Part shown: positions 1 through 9,214 of the stretch, piece after piece
How the letters are laid out: every line of letters begins with the position of its first letter
Numbering within the stretch: the stretch's first letter is position 1
DNA from: Mesostigma viride
Lineage: Eukaryota > Streptophyta > Mesostigmatophyceae > Mesostigmatales > Mesostigmataceae
Assembly (NCBI GenBank): GCA_009746045.1
Contig: RPFO01000154.1
Location: 757,496-792,495, forward strand
Direction of reading: 5' to 3'
Length of the DNA: 35,000 bases
Notes under the pieces: model-generated
Seen by the model: the letters and a program-made list of their open reading frames with translations, nothing else
Database searches by the model: none
What the model was told of the DNA's origin: nothing
Position numbers and translations under genes: made by a program

Positions 1-95
1 TCATGGTTTCCATGTTTGAATGGGTCATCTAATTTGGAGTTGACCGTATTCCACAATTGCAGTATCGCGCATCCATGGGTAAGGTAGGCATTTGT

Positions 96-655
96 AATGG
101 AAACTGGCAGGTATGGCATTGATAACTCTACCAAACAGAACATGATGGGCCTGAATTTATGTGGAAATTATGTCTAAAATAATGATGGCAAAGATGCATG
201 CAAGTCTCCAGCTTCAACTGAGCACGTCTTGTATGGAAACTGCAATGAAATGTGATGAAAAATATGCGAAAAACGTGAATTTTTTTAAATTTTGTGAGCA
301 AACTGACATCAAATACCCTATGATGGGCCTGAATTTTTGTGGAATGTCTAAAATAATGATTGCAAATATGCATGCAAGTTTCCAGCCTCGACTGAGCACA
401 TCTCCTATGGAAACTGCCTTAATTGGAATGTGATGAAAAATACAAAAAACGTGCATTTTTTGTAACATTTGTGAGCAAACTGACATCAAAGACCCTGTGA
501 TGGACCTGCATTTTTGTGGGATGTCTAGAATAATGATGTTCAAGATGCCTGCAAGTTTCCAGCCTCAACTGAGCACATCTTGTGTGGAAACTGCAATGAA
601 ATGTGATGAAAAATACGAAAAACGCACATTTTTGCTAGCATTTTGGTGGCATTTT
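96..655. repeat. ~175-bp tandem repeat, four diverged units
   Basis: Four head-to-tail units begin at about 96 (shortened to ~136 bp), 232, 406 and 583 (only the first ~65 bp kept). The spacings are 174 and 177 bp. Each unit opens with a TGGAAACTG block, carries GTGATGAAAAATA, GAGCAAACTGACATCAAA and GATGG(G/A)CCTG, and ends with CTGAGCAC(A/G)TCT. Open frames through it exist on both strands only because the repeat is stop-poor, and I do not regard them as genes. It may be a satellite array or an internal minisatellite of a transposon. The array may extend left of the window. Confidence 0.9.
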
Positions 656-959
656 GCATGTCACCAAATGCGGTTAATTGACCATCAGATCTTGTGTACA
701 GTCATTAGTCATGAATATCAACTTACTTGCAAACAGCCAGGTCAAGAACTGTTTATTTGCATATTAGAAGGTATTTGTTTATACTAAAATCTGGAAAACT
801 GCTACTAAAAATAGACATGCCAAAAAGAGGTCAGCTGCATGAGGTCTGGTAAGTCCGGAAAGTTGCAATCCACTTCTACTGGTGTCCTGAACATGCTATC
901 TACCAAGATCTAGCATGTTTCGACTATATTTGCATCGTACATGAGGAGTTATAAGGCTG
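656..959. other. No gene seen
   Basis: Unique-looking sequence between the tandem array and the ORF1 remnant. I see no supported reading frame, RNA or repeat. The 5' break of the ORF1 fragment lies near 940-980. Confidence 0.5.
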
Positions 960-1663
960 TTTTTTGGCACTTTCAGACCGTTGTGGGCCCTGCTGGCCAT
1001 GCCGGCGATGCACCTATAGCCCCACCCAGACCTGGGCAGCGCAATGCTGATGAACCACACCACCACCACCATGCCTCCGCCATCGCCGCCCAGCAGCCTC
1101 AAGCAGCAGACACTCGACCTCCGCGAGGAGGCCGAGCTCGACGAGCGCAGCCTTAAAGCCATCAATCGTCATTGAAGCACCTCGACCATGCAGCTGCAGG
1201 ACGAGACCTCCGAGACCCTTGCCATGGCGTTTGAGAACAAAATCCTTGACCCCATGGCTCTCACTGGTATAGGGGCAAGCCGGGGGGGGTGACCCGCCTA
1301 ACGCCTTCCCCACTCACGGGGTAAGGCTGGCCCCTCCCCATAATTGCATGCTCCTCACCTTTGACACCATGCATGGCGGATTTAAGATGGAGTTCCTCAA
1401 ACGTCGAAAACGGCTTGGGGGGCCGGACCTCCTACACGCTGGACGACGACTTGACCTTGATGCAGCACATTGCATGCATGACAACGGCGACTGGAGCTAT
1501 GCATGGCCGACCTACAGTACCTCCAGCTCCGGCAGACAGCTAGCAGGGCTGAACTAAGCCGACCGTCTACTGGAGGGGGGCGGACATCTACGTCGCCCAC
1601 AAGCCCTGCATGGCAGGCGACCCCTGCCGCCCCAGCCTAGGGGATTATATAGCAGTAGTGTAG
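960..1663 (+). pseudogene. LINE ORF1 fragment, C-terminal half (tail family 2)
   Basis: This is a 5'-truncated and frameshifted copy of the L1-type ORF1 protein (RNA-binding chaperone of the retrotransposon RNP) found intact-length at 14464-15809. Matching blocks, spread over several plus-strand frames, are GPAGHAGDAP (~990), LKQQTLDLREEAELDERSL (~1099-1155, against LKQQALDLREETDIARRS in the other copy), DETSETLAMAFENKILDPM (~1201-1257), and MEFLKRRKRLGG (~1388). The final block is VYWRGADIYVAHKP and runs to a TAG at 1661-1663. Several indels make it non-functional. Homology to L1 ORF1 rests on the order RNA-binding core, 'DDDLTLAQQ' block, WPTYLQL-like block and end, seen by comparison within the window. 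Confidence 0.8.
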
Positions 1664-2320
1664 ACTAGAAAAGCTTAGCGACGTGGCCATGCATGTATGC
1701 CTACGTGATGGGCCCACACCCGCCCATGCAATATTTGCTGTAGCGATTTTGAGTCATGCTTTGCCCATGCGCACTATGCAGAGAGTTACTCTCTGCTGAG
1801 ATGCCATGCACCAGTTGGCAGTTATAGCCTAGCCATATACATCTTCCACCCCGACCATATGTCATGGCCCGCCAGCTGCCTTCTATAGGCCATCTCCCCA
1901 CGCCGCCCCGTGCGAGCATGTCAGATCGGGATGCATGCATGATCCATCATGGTGGTGCAGGTGCACATTGTGTGCACAATGTGCATGCACATGCACGTCC
2001 ATTGTGCGAGCAGGCCGCACTACTATAGTGCGTAACCGCAGCTTACATCCTCCACCTGCAGGTTGCAGCCCAGACTGTATTAAAAACCCATAGATGCCCC
2101 TTCTCAGGGCTATGTGTTACATATGCTCGATCGATCCCCACGGAGCTATGTTCTGAATTAATTAATTAATCCATCCATCAGTGCTCTGTGACTCCCCATG
2201 CAATGGGAGCACGAGTTTATTAATTAATTAATCCATCGATATCCATCCATCGGGGCTAATTAAAATTATACTACAAGTATAACATGACTTCGTTGGGAGA
2301 TCATGTATGTATAGCACATA
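1664..2320 (+). repeat. 3' tail of ORF1 element, family 2
   Basis: This follows the ORF1 stop directly. It shares blocks with 32204-32640 (+) and the complement of 14041-14463: a GTAGTGTAGA start, TGGCCATG...CATG...GCCTA, a hairpin, GCAGGTGCAC, and ATGCCCCTTCTCA(G/A)GGGCTATGTG near its end. A perfect 8-bp hairpin lies at 1778-1796 (GCAGAGAG, loop TTA, CTCTCTGC). The tail runs into TTAA repeats (2156-2172, 2217-2233). A second terminal hairpin at 2188-2212 (GTG-A-CTCCC...GGGAGCAC) belongs to the family-1 terminal module. Confidence 0.75.
2188..2212 (+). repeat. Terminal hairpin module next to a TTAA tail
   Basis: The stem CTCCC/GGGAG flanked by GTG/CAC is kept, although the loop (CATGCAAT) differs from the CAAC loop of the other copies. 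It is followed within a few bases by a (TTAA)n run, as in the copies at 12654, 13127, 13790 and 17786. Confidence 0.6.
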
Positions 2321-2344
2321 TTCCTTGCTGGATGGATGGATGGA

Positions 2345-3084
2345 GGCACCGCCGCCAATTAAGCAACTCTGCTTCTACGCCGCCGTTGGACCTGACCAGC
2401 TCCCCGCCCCGGTGATTAAGCTGACGGCGCTCACGGGGTTCCTGCTTGACGTCTGCAACCGGATCCTGCTTGCCGACGCGCCGCGGATTCCTGAGTGGCA
2501 GCACAGCTACCGTATTATGCAGTACAAAAACAAAGGTTCCCCTGACGACCCCGCCAACTACTGTATAGGCCGGCCGAGGAGTCTGCATCCAGAGCGCCGC
2601 ACTCAAGTTGTTCATGCGCATGATCCTCACTCAACCGCCTTCGTTCTGCTCTGGACCGTCACCTACTAGGGGATTGAAAGTCAACTGGGCTTTCGTCCTG
2701 GGCGCAACACCGTCATGGCCATCTTCATCGTGCGTCGCTTCTTCGAGGAAATCGCTCTCCTGCAACCTGGTGAGTTTCCCGCCATCCTGATCTTCGTCGA
2801 CTTCATCAAGGCTTTTGATTCTGTCCTCTGCATGGGACGCTCTATGGGCTGTCCTTGCTCGCGCTCGCGTCCCCACTCCCCTGATTACCGTCATCCGCAC
2901 GCTGTAGGAGGGGTCGACCACTTCGGTGCGCACTCAACACAGCTTTACCCCGCCATGCCCACTGCAGACCGGCGTCTGGCAGGGTTGCGTCCTGTCGCCG
3001 TACCTAGCTGTTTATTATTGTAGTGGATTATGTTATGCGCCAGGCACGTGCTCGCTTTGCTACTAGCATTGCAGGCCGTGCCCC
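2345..3084 (+). pseudogene. LINE reverse transcriptase fragment
   Basis: Non-LTR retrotransposon RT, truncated at both ends and shifted between frames. Recognisable blocks are GPDQLPAPVIKL (~2389), CNRIL...W (~2455-2500), YKNKGSPDDPANY (~2521), QLGFRPGRN (~2682), FVDFIKAFD with the first catalytic Asp (~2793-2819), GVWQGCVLSPY (~2974-3005) and DYVMRQARARFA (~3026-3060). It stops before the YADD box, at the junction with the LTR-like leader. The closest relative in the window is the LINE at 21447-22880 (-), which shares GVWQGCVLSPY and the following MR(Q/R)A(R/Q)ARFA segment. I infer truncation by a later insertion at about 3085. Confidence 0.85.
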
Positions 3085-3714
3085 TAGTTAACGTAAAGGA
3101 TTTACATTAGGTGGATAGAGCTAGATTGTTACGCTCTTTCCAACGGCACCTTGAACGCCTCATTTGGTTACGGGACGTAAAAGTTATGACGTTCCTAGGC
3201 TGTGCCGACAGTACCCGGCGCGCCACTGTGGGCGCGTACGGACACAGGATGTACAAGTGTCACTTTGATAGTCCGCAGGACGTTGACAGGACTTGATGGT
3301 CAATTGATAGGTAGGCGTGCTGTAGCGCGCCAGGACCTATGAGACAATTGATGCTGGGTAATGTACGGATAGGTCCACAGGACTAGCCGTATGGACAATT
3401 GATAGATCTGCGCGCCAAAGGCGTGCCAGAGTCTGTGTGATCAATTGATTGACAGTTCAGCTGTGACAGTGCAGCTGAATACTTGGACGCGTCCCTAGCA
3501 AGTTATATGTGTGACTTGGTAGCACCAGGACGCTAGCTCTTGCGTGCACGTTCTCTTGGCACTGCGACCTTGTCGTCTGTGCTGCGTGCAGTCTTGGAAG
3601 TGACGTGACTTACGTCTGTGTTTCCATTATTCTAATAAAGGCAACATTTCCTGCAAGAGCCATGGCGATCTTCGGCATTCACTCACAACTCGTATTACAC
3701 GCCAACTCTCTCAA
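3085..3714 (+). other. LTR-like or 5' leader sequence, uncertain
   Basis: Non-coding stretch between the broken RT and the gag-like ORF. It holds four copies of CAATTGAT at 3301, 3345, 3396 and 3442 (spacing 44, 51, 46 bp), GC-rich short repeats of the type GGCGCGCC/TAGCGCGCCAG, and AATAAA at about 3632. The position before a gag-like ORF and the CGTATTACA near 3690-3700 suggest a 5' LTR or promoter leader. No second copy is in the window, so this cannot be shown. Confidence 0.3.
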
Positions 3715-4115
3715 ATGCCGAATTCTTTCGAATTCCGGATCCCAACCGATGAGGAGGTAACTGCTCCGCCGGCCGACCGCCTTTACAGGTTCCGCCTTTG
3801 CGTGATCCGCAGCAGCTTGCTGCGGAGTGGCAAAGTCTAATTGACGAGGCCACAACATCGCTTGACGAATTACATCGTCGACAGCGGGCAGTTTTGCCGT
3901 TGTTAGGGGACTTTCCGGAACTCCCGCGACTGCCGCAGCTGGTGCCGGAAATTCACGGTAATCTGGATTAGATTCGGTCGATTTTATATCCGCCTTCACT
4001 GTCCAGGTCCGCGGGGGGCTTCGCTCCGTTAACGAGGTCACGACAGCTATCGAGGAGGTCGACAACGCTATTTCGTCCCTCGTCGGCTACCAGCGTAATT
4101 TGCAGAACTGGGCTG
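3715..4115 (+). pseudogene. Broken gag-like or ORF1-like N-terminal region
   Basis: An ATG at 3715 opens a plus-strand frame reading MPNSFEFRIPTDEEV. After one frameshift near 3787 it continues as a helix-rich stretch (QQLAAEWQSLIDEATTSL, about 3801-3854) to a TAG near 3969. After a second shift it reads SVDFISAF, GLRSVNEVTTAIEEVD and SLVGYQRNLQNW up to about 4110. The three pieces are collinear, acidic and heptad-like, which suits the coiled-coil capsid region of a retroelement. I do not recognise the family. The long minus-strand frame here is a shadow. Coding identity changes abruptly at ~4113-4118, where a minus-strand pol remnant begins. Confidence 0.4.
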
Positions 4116-6053
4116 CGACGCCTTCCTGTTTGAGCACAAAGAGCCCTGCAGCCCTGCCCCTGACCTTGGAGACCTGCCTGCTGTCCTGCATTGAGCTATC
4201 CACATACAGCTCCATGCAAATGGGTTGTGATAAATCCACTGCAGACAACAGAATGCCAGATGAAGCCCTGACCTGATCAGCCACCTTGGCAGACCCTAGC
4301 TCCATCAGCATGTCATCAGGCAACCTGGCTATGACCATAAGGTCTAGCCTGGAAATACCTGCCACCCAAGCAACCATGCCCCTGACCATAGGACACAGTG
4401 CCTGTGTGATGACTGGAGAAAGCTTGCTAATGAGGGTTTCTTGATAATCATTGCCCCCCACCAGCTGCATACGCCATTCTCCCCCCTTCTTGACCAGTGT
4501 GGCCTCCATGCCCACAAACAGTAGAGGCTCATTCTCCACCTGCCATTGCTCCCTACCCAGAGGAAACTTGGACTAAATGATGGAGATCAACTGCTTAAGC
4601 CACGACGTAGGAGCCAGCAGGTGCAGGTCATCCCCGTGCAGCGAAGCATACACTGGTAGGCCTTCCCATTGCCCCAGAAACAAACAGGGGTCTACAGGAG
4701 AACCCTTCAAGTTGCAATGCTCCTTCAGGAAACGGTGTGAGTGTCTCCCTCCAGATTATTGGACTTGACCTCAGGCCCTCCAGGCCCTTGAGGATTTTCA
4801 GGAACTCAGTGTGAATGTCCCTTTTCCATACAGCAGGCACCCTGACATAGAAAGGCGTCTTGCCCTTCCACTTTTCCTGTGCCACATCTGCATCCCCCTC
4901 CAGAAATGCCCTAGCTCTTGAAGTCTACTACCACTGAACCATAGTCCAAGCCCTTGTTGAGAAGGCCTAGAAATACACACAGCAGCAGCCTCCAAGTGTC
5001 ATGCAACATGCCAGGGGTATAAAGCTCCTCAGCAGTGCACTCACCAGTACCCTCGGAACTCATTCAGCACTGGCCTGACATGTGGTACCTTGACCCCGTC
5101 CACCTCCTTCATCTTGATGACAAACCTGAGCTTGAGTAGACGCCGTGCAGGAGGCAGGTCATTGACAGGTTCCACGCATTTCTTGGAGATCCAGTCCTAG
5201 CTCCCCAGATTTAATCAGACCCAGTGTGACCTGGGGACACATAATGGGAGAGGACATGAGCTTCACCAGGCCTTGGTAGTTGATAGGGCTGTGTCCAGCA
5301 AGTGAGTGAGGACCAATGCCCAAACTGCTTGGATGACTAGCAGCTGGCAATATTAGGTCATCAACCAAGGGCTCCTGCCCCTGGCACACCTGCACACGCT
5401 TAACCGTCCTGGTTACTGCACGTGATAGGTGAGTGGTCCTGAAATTAATCAGTGGGACCTTACCAGCCCCTTCCTTAGTCAGGAGAGAGGACGTGATCAC
5501 TACCCCATCCTGGCATAGGAAATTCTGCCCCAGAAGAGCAGGTCCCTGATAGCCCTCCAAGACACAAAATGCAGTGTCCTGTCCAAGGATAGGAATAGAT
5601 ACCTCACCCAGTACCGGCCTTCACGTGTACCCCGCCACTGAAGTCAGACACAAACTGATAGCTGGGCTCAGCCATGCTGTACCCTGCTGCAGCTCTGGTC
5701 CCAATGATGGAGACCTGAGAATTAGTGTCTACCTCTAAGGCAGTGTCCAGCCCCAGATTGCCATGCCACCTGAGCTTGGCTACCTTCTTGGGCTGCTTCT
5801 TGGCCCTTTGCAGAGCCCCAATCAATCCAGCCAAACTTGTCCCCCTGGGCTTGGTTAAAGCCTTGGGCTTGACAGTTGACTCCCCAGCTGTTGACCTTGC
5901 AGCCTGTTCAACAAGTACCTCTGCAACCTGGCCAGGGCTGACAGATTCCCCTGCAACAGATGTGGTCGTTGCGTCAGTGATGTCACCTGGGACCTGAAAA
6001 TCCTGCAGATCCTGTGAGCCTTGTACCTGACTGCCCTCATTCATCAGGTTAGG
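4116..6053 (-). pseudogene. pol: Copia-like pol remnant: protease-RT-RNase H
   Basis: A decayed minus-strand retrotransposon polyprotein, collinear with residues ~560 onward of the element at 22884-29681. From the right: a linker (MNEGSQVQG... from 6044), protease-like LEVDTNSQVSIIG (~5740) and DFSGG, GEVSIPILGQDTAFCVLEGY, GPALLGQNFL (~5530), RT start PPARRLLKLRFVIKMKEVD (~5105-5155), RT GLRSSPIIW (~4755), LHGDDLHLLAPTSWL (~4595-4640), an in-frame TAG at 4573-4575, then LLFVGMEATL, and the start of RNase H with ELYVDSSMQDSRQVSKVRG (~4180). RNase H breaks off near 4116. Several frameshifts and stops make it dead. No LTRs are visible. It shows the same protease-before-RT order and HGDD box as the young element. 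Confidence 0.88.
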
Positions 6054-6277
6054 CTTGACATATAATTAAACACATGCAATAGTGCCAAATCATATATTCC
6101 CAAATACTAGAGAGGGGGGGACATGCAGCCCCAAATTTTCAGGTCATTCTGACAAGCGCAGCCCTATTTGATGGATATTCCTAGATTGCCACCTGTGACG
6201 AAGCTAAGGGAGGTTTTAGCTAGTATTCAACCACACTAACACCCCTTTATACATCTAAGCCTCATGAAAACTGGCCA
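6054..6277 (-). repeat. Left remnant of transposon A', degenerate ~190-bp repeats
   Basis: The block CATTCTGACAAG (or CATTGCGACAAG) recurs at about 6144, 6334 and 6528, each followed by a GC-rich (A/G)CTGCCCAAGTT-like stretch, giving spacings of 190 and 194 bp. A related block (CAATCTGACCAG) lies at ~18279 in the second element. The 5' terminus of this copy was not found; it probably was lost where the Copia-like remnant abuts. Confidence 0.45.
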
Positions 6278-7382
6278 AACCACATACTACCATTCTCTGC
6301 ACATATGGTACCTCCTATGTTCAAGGTTTGACGCCATTCTGACAAGAACTGCCCAAGTTACAACCATTCCGGCAAGACGGCCACCCATGTAGACGCTACA
6401 AGGAAATTAGAGTAACCATTTAGCCACACTAGCACCTCCTTCTTCATCAAAGACATCTGCAAACTGACCAAAGCACACATAATCAACTCTTGCACGCTGA
6501 CGGCAACGCATGCTCAATGTGGGGGGTCATTGCGACAAGAACTGCTCAAGTTGATGGGTTTCCTATATGACCACATGACAAGGCACTAAGGACCACTCAG
6601 TAAGTTAGTAACCCCACAGTGCCACTTAATATGCCATCCAACATGCACCAAAACCATGCAGAGTATGTTTACAAAGTACAAAGGGGTGGCCACGCACCTC
6701 ATATGTCTTCATCATCCCTCCAGCATGGCCAGCCTTGTAAATATGTGCATAGCCTTGACGATGGTAGCCCTAACATGCCTAATAAGCAGCATTTCCTATG
6801 TTTCTCCCAGGTTAGAGTGTAAGGTTGATGCCAACCAAGCTAATCAACACAACAACACCTCCTAAACTGTCCTCCCCGGCATGGATGACAAACTGGGACT
6901 ATGGAGGGCAAGGAACCATTGAAGTAAGAACATGGTATATATAGCTTGCATGCAGTCATGCATGTCAACCATGGTTGGCTCAGCACATTGTAGTCTTGTC
7001 ACATCATCATAACAAAGGAAAGCTCAAACAACCATTGGTGCCAGCTATCTACATGCAGTCACACAAATGCAATATCTCCAACATCATCATCACTATAACA
7101 CTTCCATCCCTGCACGATAAAATGCAAAGAAACCATTGGCGGCCCTTCAGCGCATGAGCGCTGTGATGCCGCTGCGGCCTGTGAGGAGAGGGTGCGTCAC
7201 TCTCAAACAACAAGAAGCGTCCATACGCACAACATCCTTGCCAGAACACGTTTTATGAAATGCCTTACTTATACCTTCCCGAAGAGCTATAGGCTGCAAC
7301 TGAAGCGGCCCTGATCACGACATCAACGAAAACAATCTAAAGCTGCCAGGTATTCGACAACACAACGGCAAGCGACGGCGAG

Positions 7383-7664
7383 CTAGCTGGCGGAAACTGC
7401 CCAAAAAGAACGCAAAAAACCTCGAACGATGAGCTCATAGAAGAAAGCACCGATAGCAGATAACGTTCGCGACAAATCTGTACCTTGCCCTCGTAAATCC
7501 CTCGCCCAGCCAGGCGCGCAACAACAGCCGTTCTTCCATGGACAGGTCAGACACGCACTGCGCAGGTCTGAACAATTACTTACCGATAATGGCCGAAAAT
7601 CTGGCAAAAAGCACCAGCTCGGTTTAGAATTCGATGCCTGCTTCAAGGTCAGAACAGCCCCCAA
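7383..7664 (-). pseudogene. Possible Cys-rich exon, function unknown
   Basis: Minus-strand frame with SKPSWCFLPD, RPLSVSNCSDLRSACLTC and PWKNGC. The copy at 19852-20181 keeps the frame despite a 6-nt indel (LKQAS against VEQAVAS), but F/Y, K/N and C/Y replacements show little constraint. The cysteine spacing could bind zinc. I do not recognise a family, and exon borders are not resolved. It may be only shared non-coding repeat. Confidence 0.25.
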
Positions 7665-7669
7665 AACCG

Positions 7670-7960
7670 CTATTTTACAGCCGCTACCATGAATTCTATT
7701 TCATTCCGCGCGACCAAAAAATTCAGATTACCCCCCATGCCGATGGCATAAAAAAAAACAGCGATATTGTAAACCAGCTGATTTCCGCCACAAACTAACA
7801 TCATAAACTCATCTCCTTTTAGATTCGAGTAAAATTTTTGCATTTCGCCTGCCCTAGTGTGGTAGTTTCGCCTGAACGCAGTCGCCATGGCCACTTCCGC
7901 AAGGGGTGCGCGCACCGTGCACGTGAAATTTGTGACCTTCGGCTCCGGCGCGAATTTTTT
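7670..7960 (-). pseudogene. Possible exon of transposon A', unknown protein
   Basis: Minus-strand frame reading TCTVRAPLAEVAMATAFRRN, then GEMQKFYSNLK, DEFMMLVCGGNQLVYN, and NLNFLVARNEIEFM to a stop at 7670. The second copy (20205-20440) matches it with K-G/D-D as the only clear replacement, but a 1-nt difference in the A-run at 7750-7760 puts it out of frame after VYNIAV. It is the best candidate for transposon-encoded protein in the 1.7-kb repeat. No transposase motif is recognised. Confidence 0.3.
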
Positions 7961-7975
7961 GGCGCCAAAAAATTC
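7952..7975. repeat. Perfect 24-bp palindrome near transposon end
   Basis: Each half reads GAATTTTTTGGC, so the whole is its own complement. It is conserved exactly at 20470-20493, close to the right terminus of the element there. It could be a transposase or rolling-circle terminator structure, or a cruciform. Confidence 0.9.
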
Positions 7976-8016
7976 GGGGGTGTCCCGTCCCCTCAAATTG
8001 TAATATCTCCGTTGGG

Positions 8017-8103
8017 ACAAGATAATGGCAGGCTCGAGCTGGGTACCATGGTCCGGATTCTCCCGATTTCTGGTCTGCGCTGGTCGATCGTCTCCTTGAT
8101 ATC
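8017..8103 (+). repeat. Short dispersed repeat, copy 1
   Basis: Copy of the ~75-bp unit GACAAGATAA(C/T)GGCAGG...TCTCCTTGAT also present at 8514-8587 (+) and 33118-33202 (-). GCAGGC near one end can pair with GCCTGC near the other; here the second arm is altered to TCTGC, so this copy is weaker. Confidence 0.75.
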
Positions 8104-8139
8104 CCCGTTGGGCCGGGGGACATGCACGTAGCAAATATC

Positions 8140-8290
8140 CGGATATCCCTGGACGATGACCTGACCCTCGCTCAGCAGCATGCAGCAGTGACGCGACCTG
8201 TGGCCTGAATACCTCCGCCACACTAGCAAGACCCCCAGAAGCCCAAGGTGTACTGGAGGCCGGGGCGGGGACCTGATGATTAATTAACCA
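8140..8290 (+). pseudogene. LINE ORF1 C-terminal fragment (tail family 1)
   Basis: A plus-strand frame gives SLDDDLTLAQQHAAVTRPVA, then (with stops) PQKPKVYWRPGRGPDD, matching the C-terminal end of the ORF1 proteins at 16175-16440 (TLDDDLIPAQQQQ, VYWRG) and 14464-14709. Stops inside the block show it is dead. Its 3' tail follows directly. Confidence 0.75.
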
Positions 8291-8790
8291 CAAGATGTGA
8301 ACGCCCCCTGCAGGCTAGAATAGCCCTTAAGCTAGCTTGTAATCATTGGTAGTCACTGCCGCCATGGCAGCTATGCCTATAGAATGTTTGCCTAGCCGTG
8401 CCACCATACCTAGCCACGTGCACTGCTATAACCCACGGTACACAACCAGCCATAATAGCTTAGCCCTTGCATATGTACAGCCATGCTACGTCCTGCATGG
8501 CTATGATCAGATTGCTAGATAACGGCAGGCTCGAGCTACCATGGTCTGGATTCTCCCGATTTCTGGCCTGCACTGGTTGTCTCCATGAGATTACTTGCCC
8601 ACGCTCATCCTTGTTATGATATGCTCACATGGGTCTTATTGCACCCACAGAACTTGCCGGAATCATCGTCTATATATCGTGTCCGATTGCAGCTGTGGCA
8701 TGCCTCTGGCATGAAGGAGAAAGGCGGCCCTCTGCCCTTTCTCTCTCTTGTGCACATTACAAAATTAAAACTAAATTAAATTATAACGTG
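8291..8790 (+). repeat. 3' tail of ORF1 element, family 1 (with insert)
   Basis: Blocks shared with 13148-13600 (-), 13811-14018 plus 15976-16230 (-), and 17500-17826 (+): ACGCCCCCTG...GCTAGAATAGC, GGTAGTCACTGCCGC, GTACACAACCAGCC, GCCATGCTACGTCCTG, CACATGGGTCTTATTGCACC, TGTCCGATTGCAGCTGTGGC, and GGCATGAAGGAGAAAGG. It ends in an (AATTAAA)-type run at 8758-8785 without the usual terminal hairpins. A 74-bp insert sits at 8514-8587. The next bases, CTCCGTTGGGAG...GTAGCACA (8796-8819), are an inverted terminal module of another copy. Confidence 0.8.
8514..8587 (+). mobile_element. 74-bp mini-insert with AGATT target duplication
   Basis: The family-1 tail elsewhere reads GATCAGATTACTTGCC without a break (13323-13338, minus). 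Here the AGATT (8509-8513) is duplicated at 8588-8592 around a 74-bp insert. The insert is a copy of the repeat at 8017-8103 and 33118-33202. CAGGC at its start can pair with GCCTG near its end, enclosing CTCGAG and CCATGG. It is too short to encode protein, so it must move in trans or derive from a small RNA. Confidence 0.7.
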
Positions 8791-8915
8791 GTCCTCCGTT
8801 GGGAGATCATGTAGCACATATTCCTTGCTGGATGGGTGGAGGTGGGCGAAGCCCCGCGTAATCGAACAAACTAACTCTAAGTTAGCTAGTCTAGAAAATC
8901 CTAACTACCCTATAC

Positions 8916-9107
8916 TCAGAAAAACGCCCCTTCCGCTTGGGGGGAGGGGGCTTGCCCACAGGGGCTGGCGTGTGAGCCTGGACAATCTTCTGCCACCTCT
9001 TCTTGTTCTGCGTAGCAGTCGATCCAAAGACGAGAGAGGGAATGAATGCGGTGTTCAAACTGAGCTGGGACCACTAGGTCGGCCAGCAACTGCTGGATGT
9101 AGTTCAT
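8916..9107 (-). CDS. Small unrecognised ORF, 63 codons
   Basis: An ATG at 9107 opens MNYIQQLLADLVVPAQF, continues through an acidic stretch (CYAEQEEVAEDC), and stops at 8916. Composition is protein-like and the frame is preceded by stops. I recognise no domain. It lies between a LINE tail and transposon B and may be the end of a decayed element gene. Confidence 0.2.
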   Translation of the reverse strand: MNYIQQLLADLVVPAQFEHRIHSLSRLWIDCYAEQEEVAEDCPGSHASPCGQAPSPQAEGAFF

Positions 9108-9214
9108 GGCAGGATTACCTAGCTAGCTTTCTAGGAATGTCCCGTTGGGGCCAGGCCAGGTCAGGTTGTGCATATACCTAGGGATTATTAACTCTTAACA
9201 CGTCCCCTGTAGAA

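Larger units (their letters stand above)
6278..7977. repeat. 1.7-kb direct repeat, copy 1 (transposon A')
   Basis: Nearly identical to 18799-20495 over its whole length, in the same orientation, with scattered substitutions and small indels. Similarity starts at AACCACATACTACC and ends just after the palindrome at 7952-7975. Beyond the right end the sequence diverges (GGGTGTCCCGTCCCCTCA here; AACCGACCGGTCCCCTTAA there) but keeps a GTCCCCT core. Copy 2 sits inside an element with inverted termini, so this copy is read as a relative of that element with a lost or different left end. Confidence 0.9.

Noticed and set aside
214-543. Open frames on both strands in the tandem array
   Set aside because: They repeat with the 175-bp unit and lack protein-like composition or domains.
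3679-4065. Long minus-strand frame (128 codons)
   Set aside because: It mirrors the plus-strand gag-like pieces, which have a more protein-like pattern; the minus frame shows no domain.
7952-7975. Helitron 3' end hairpin
   Set aside because: No CTRR end follows at a suitable distance, and the element at 17827-20510 has inverted termini, which Helitrons lack.
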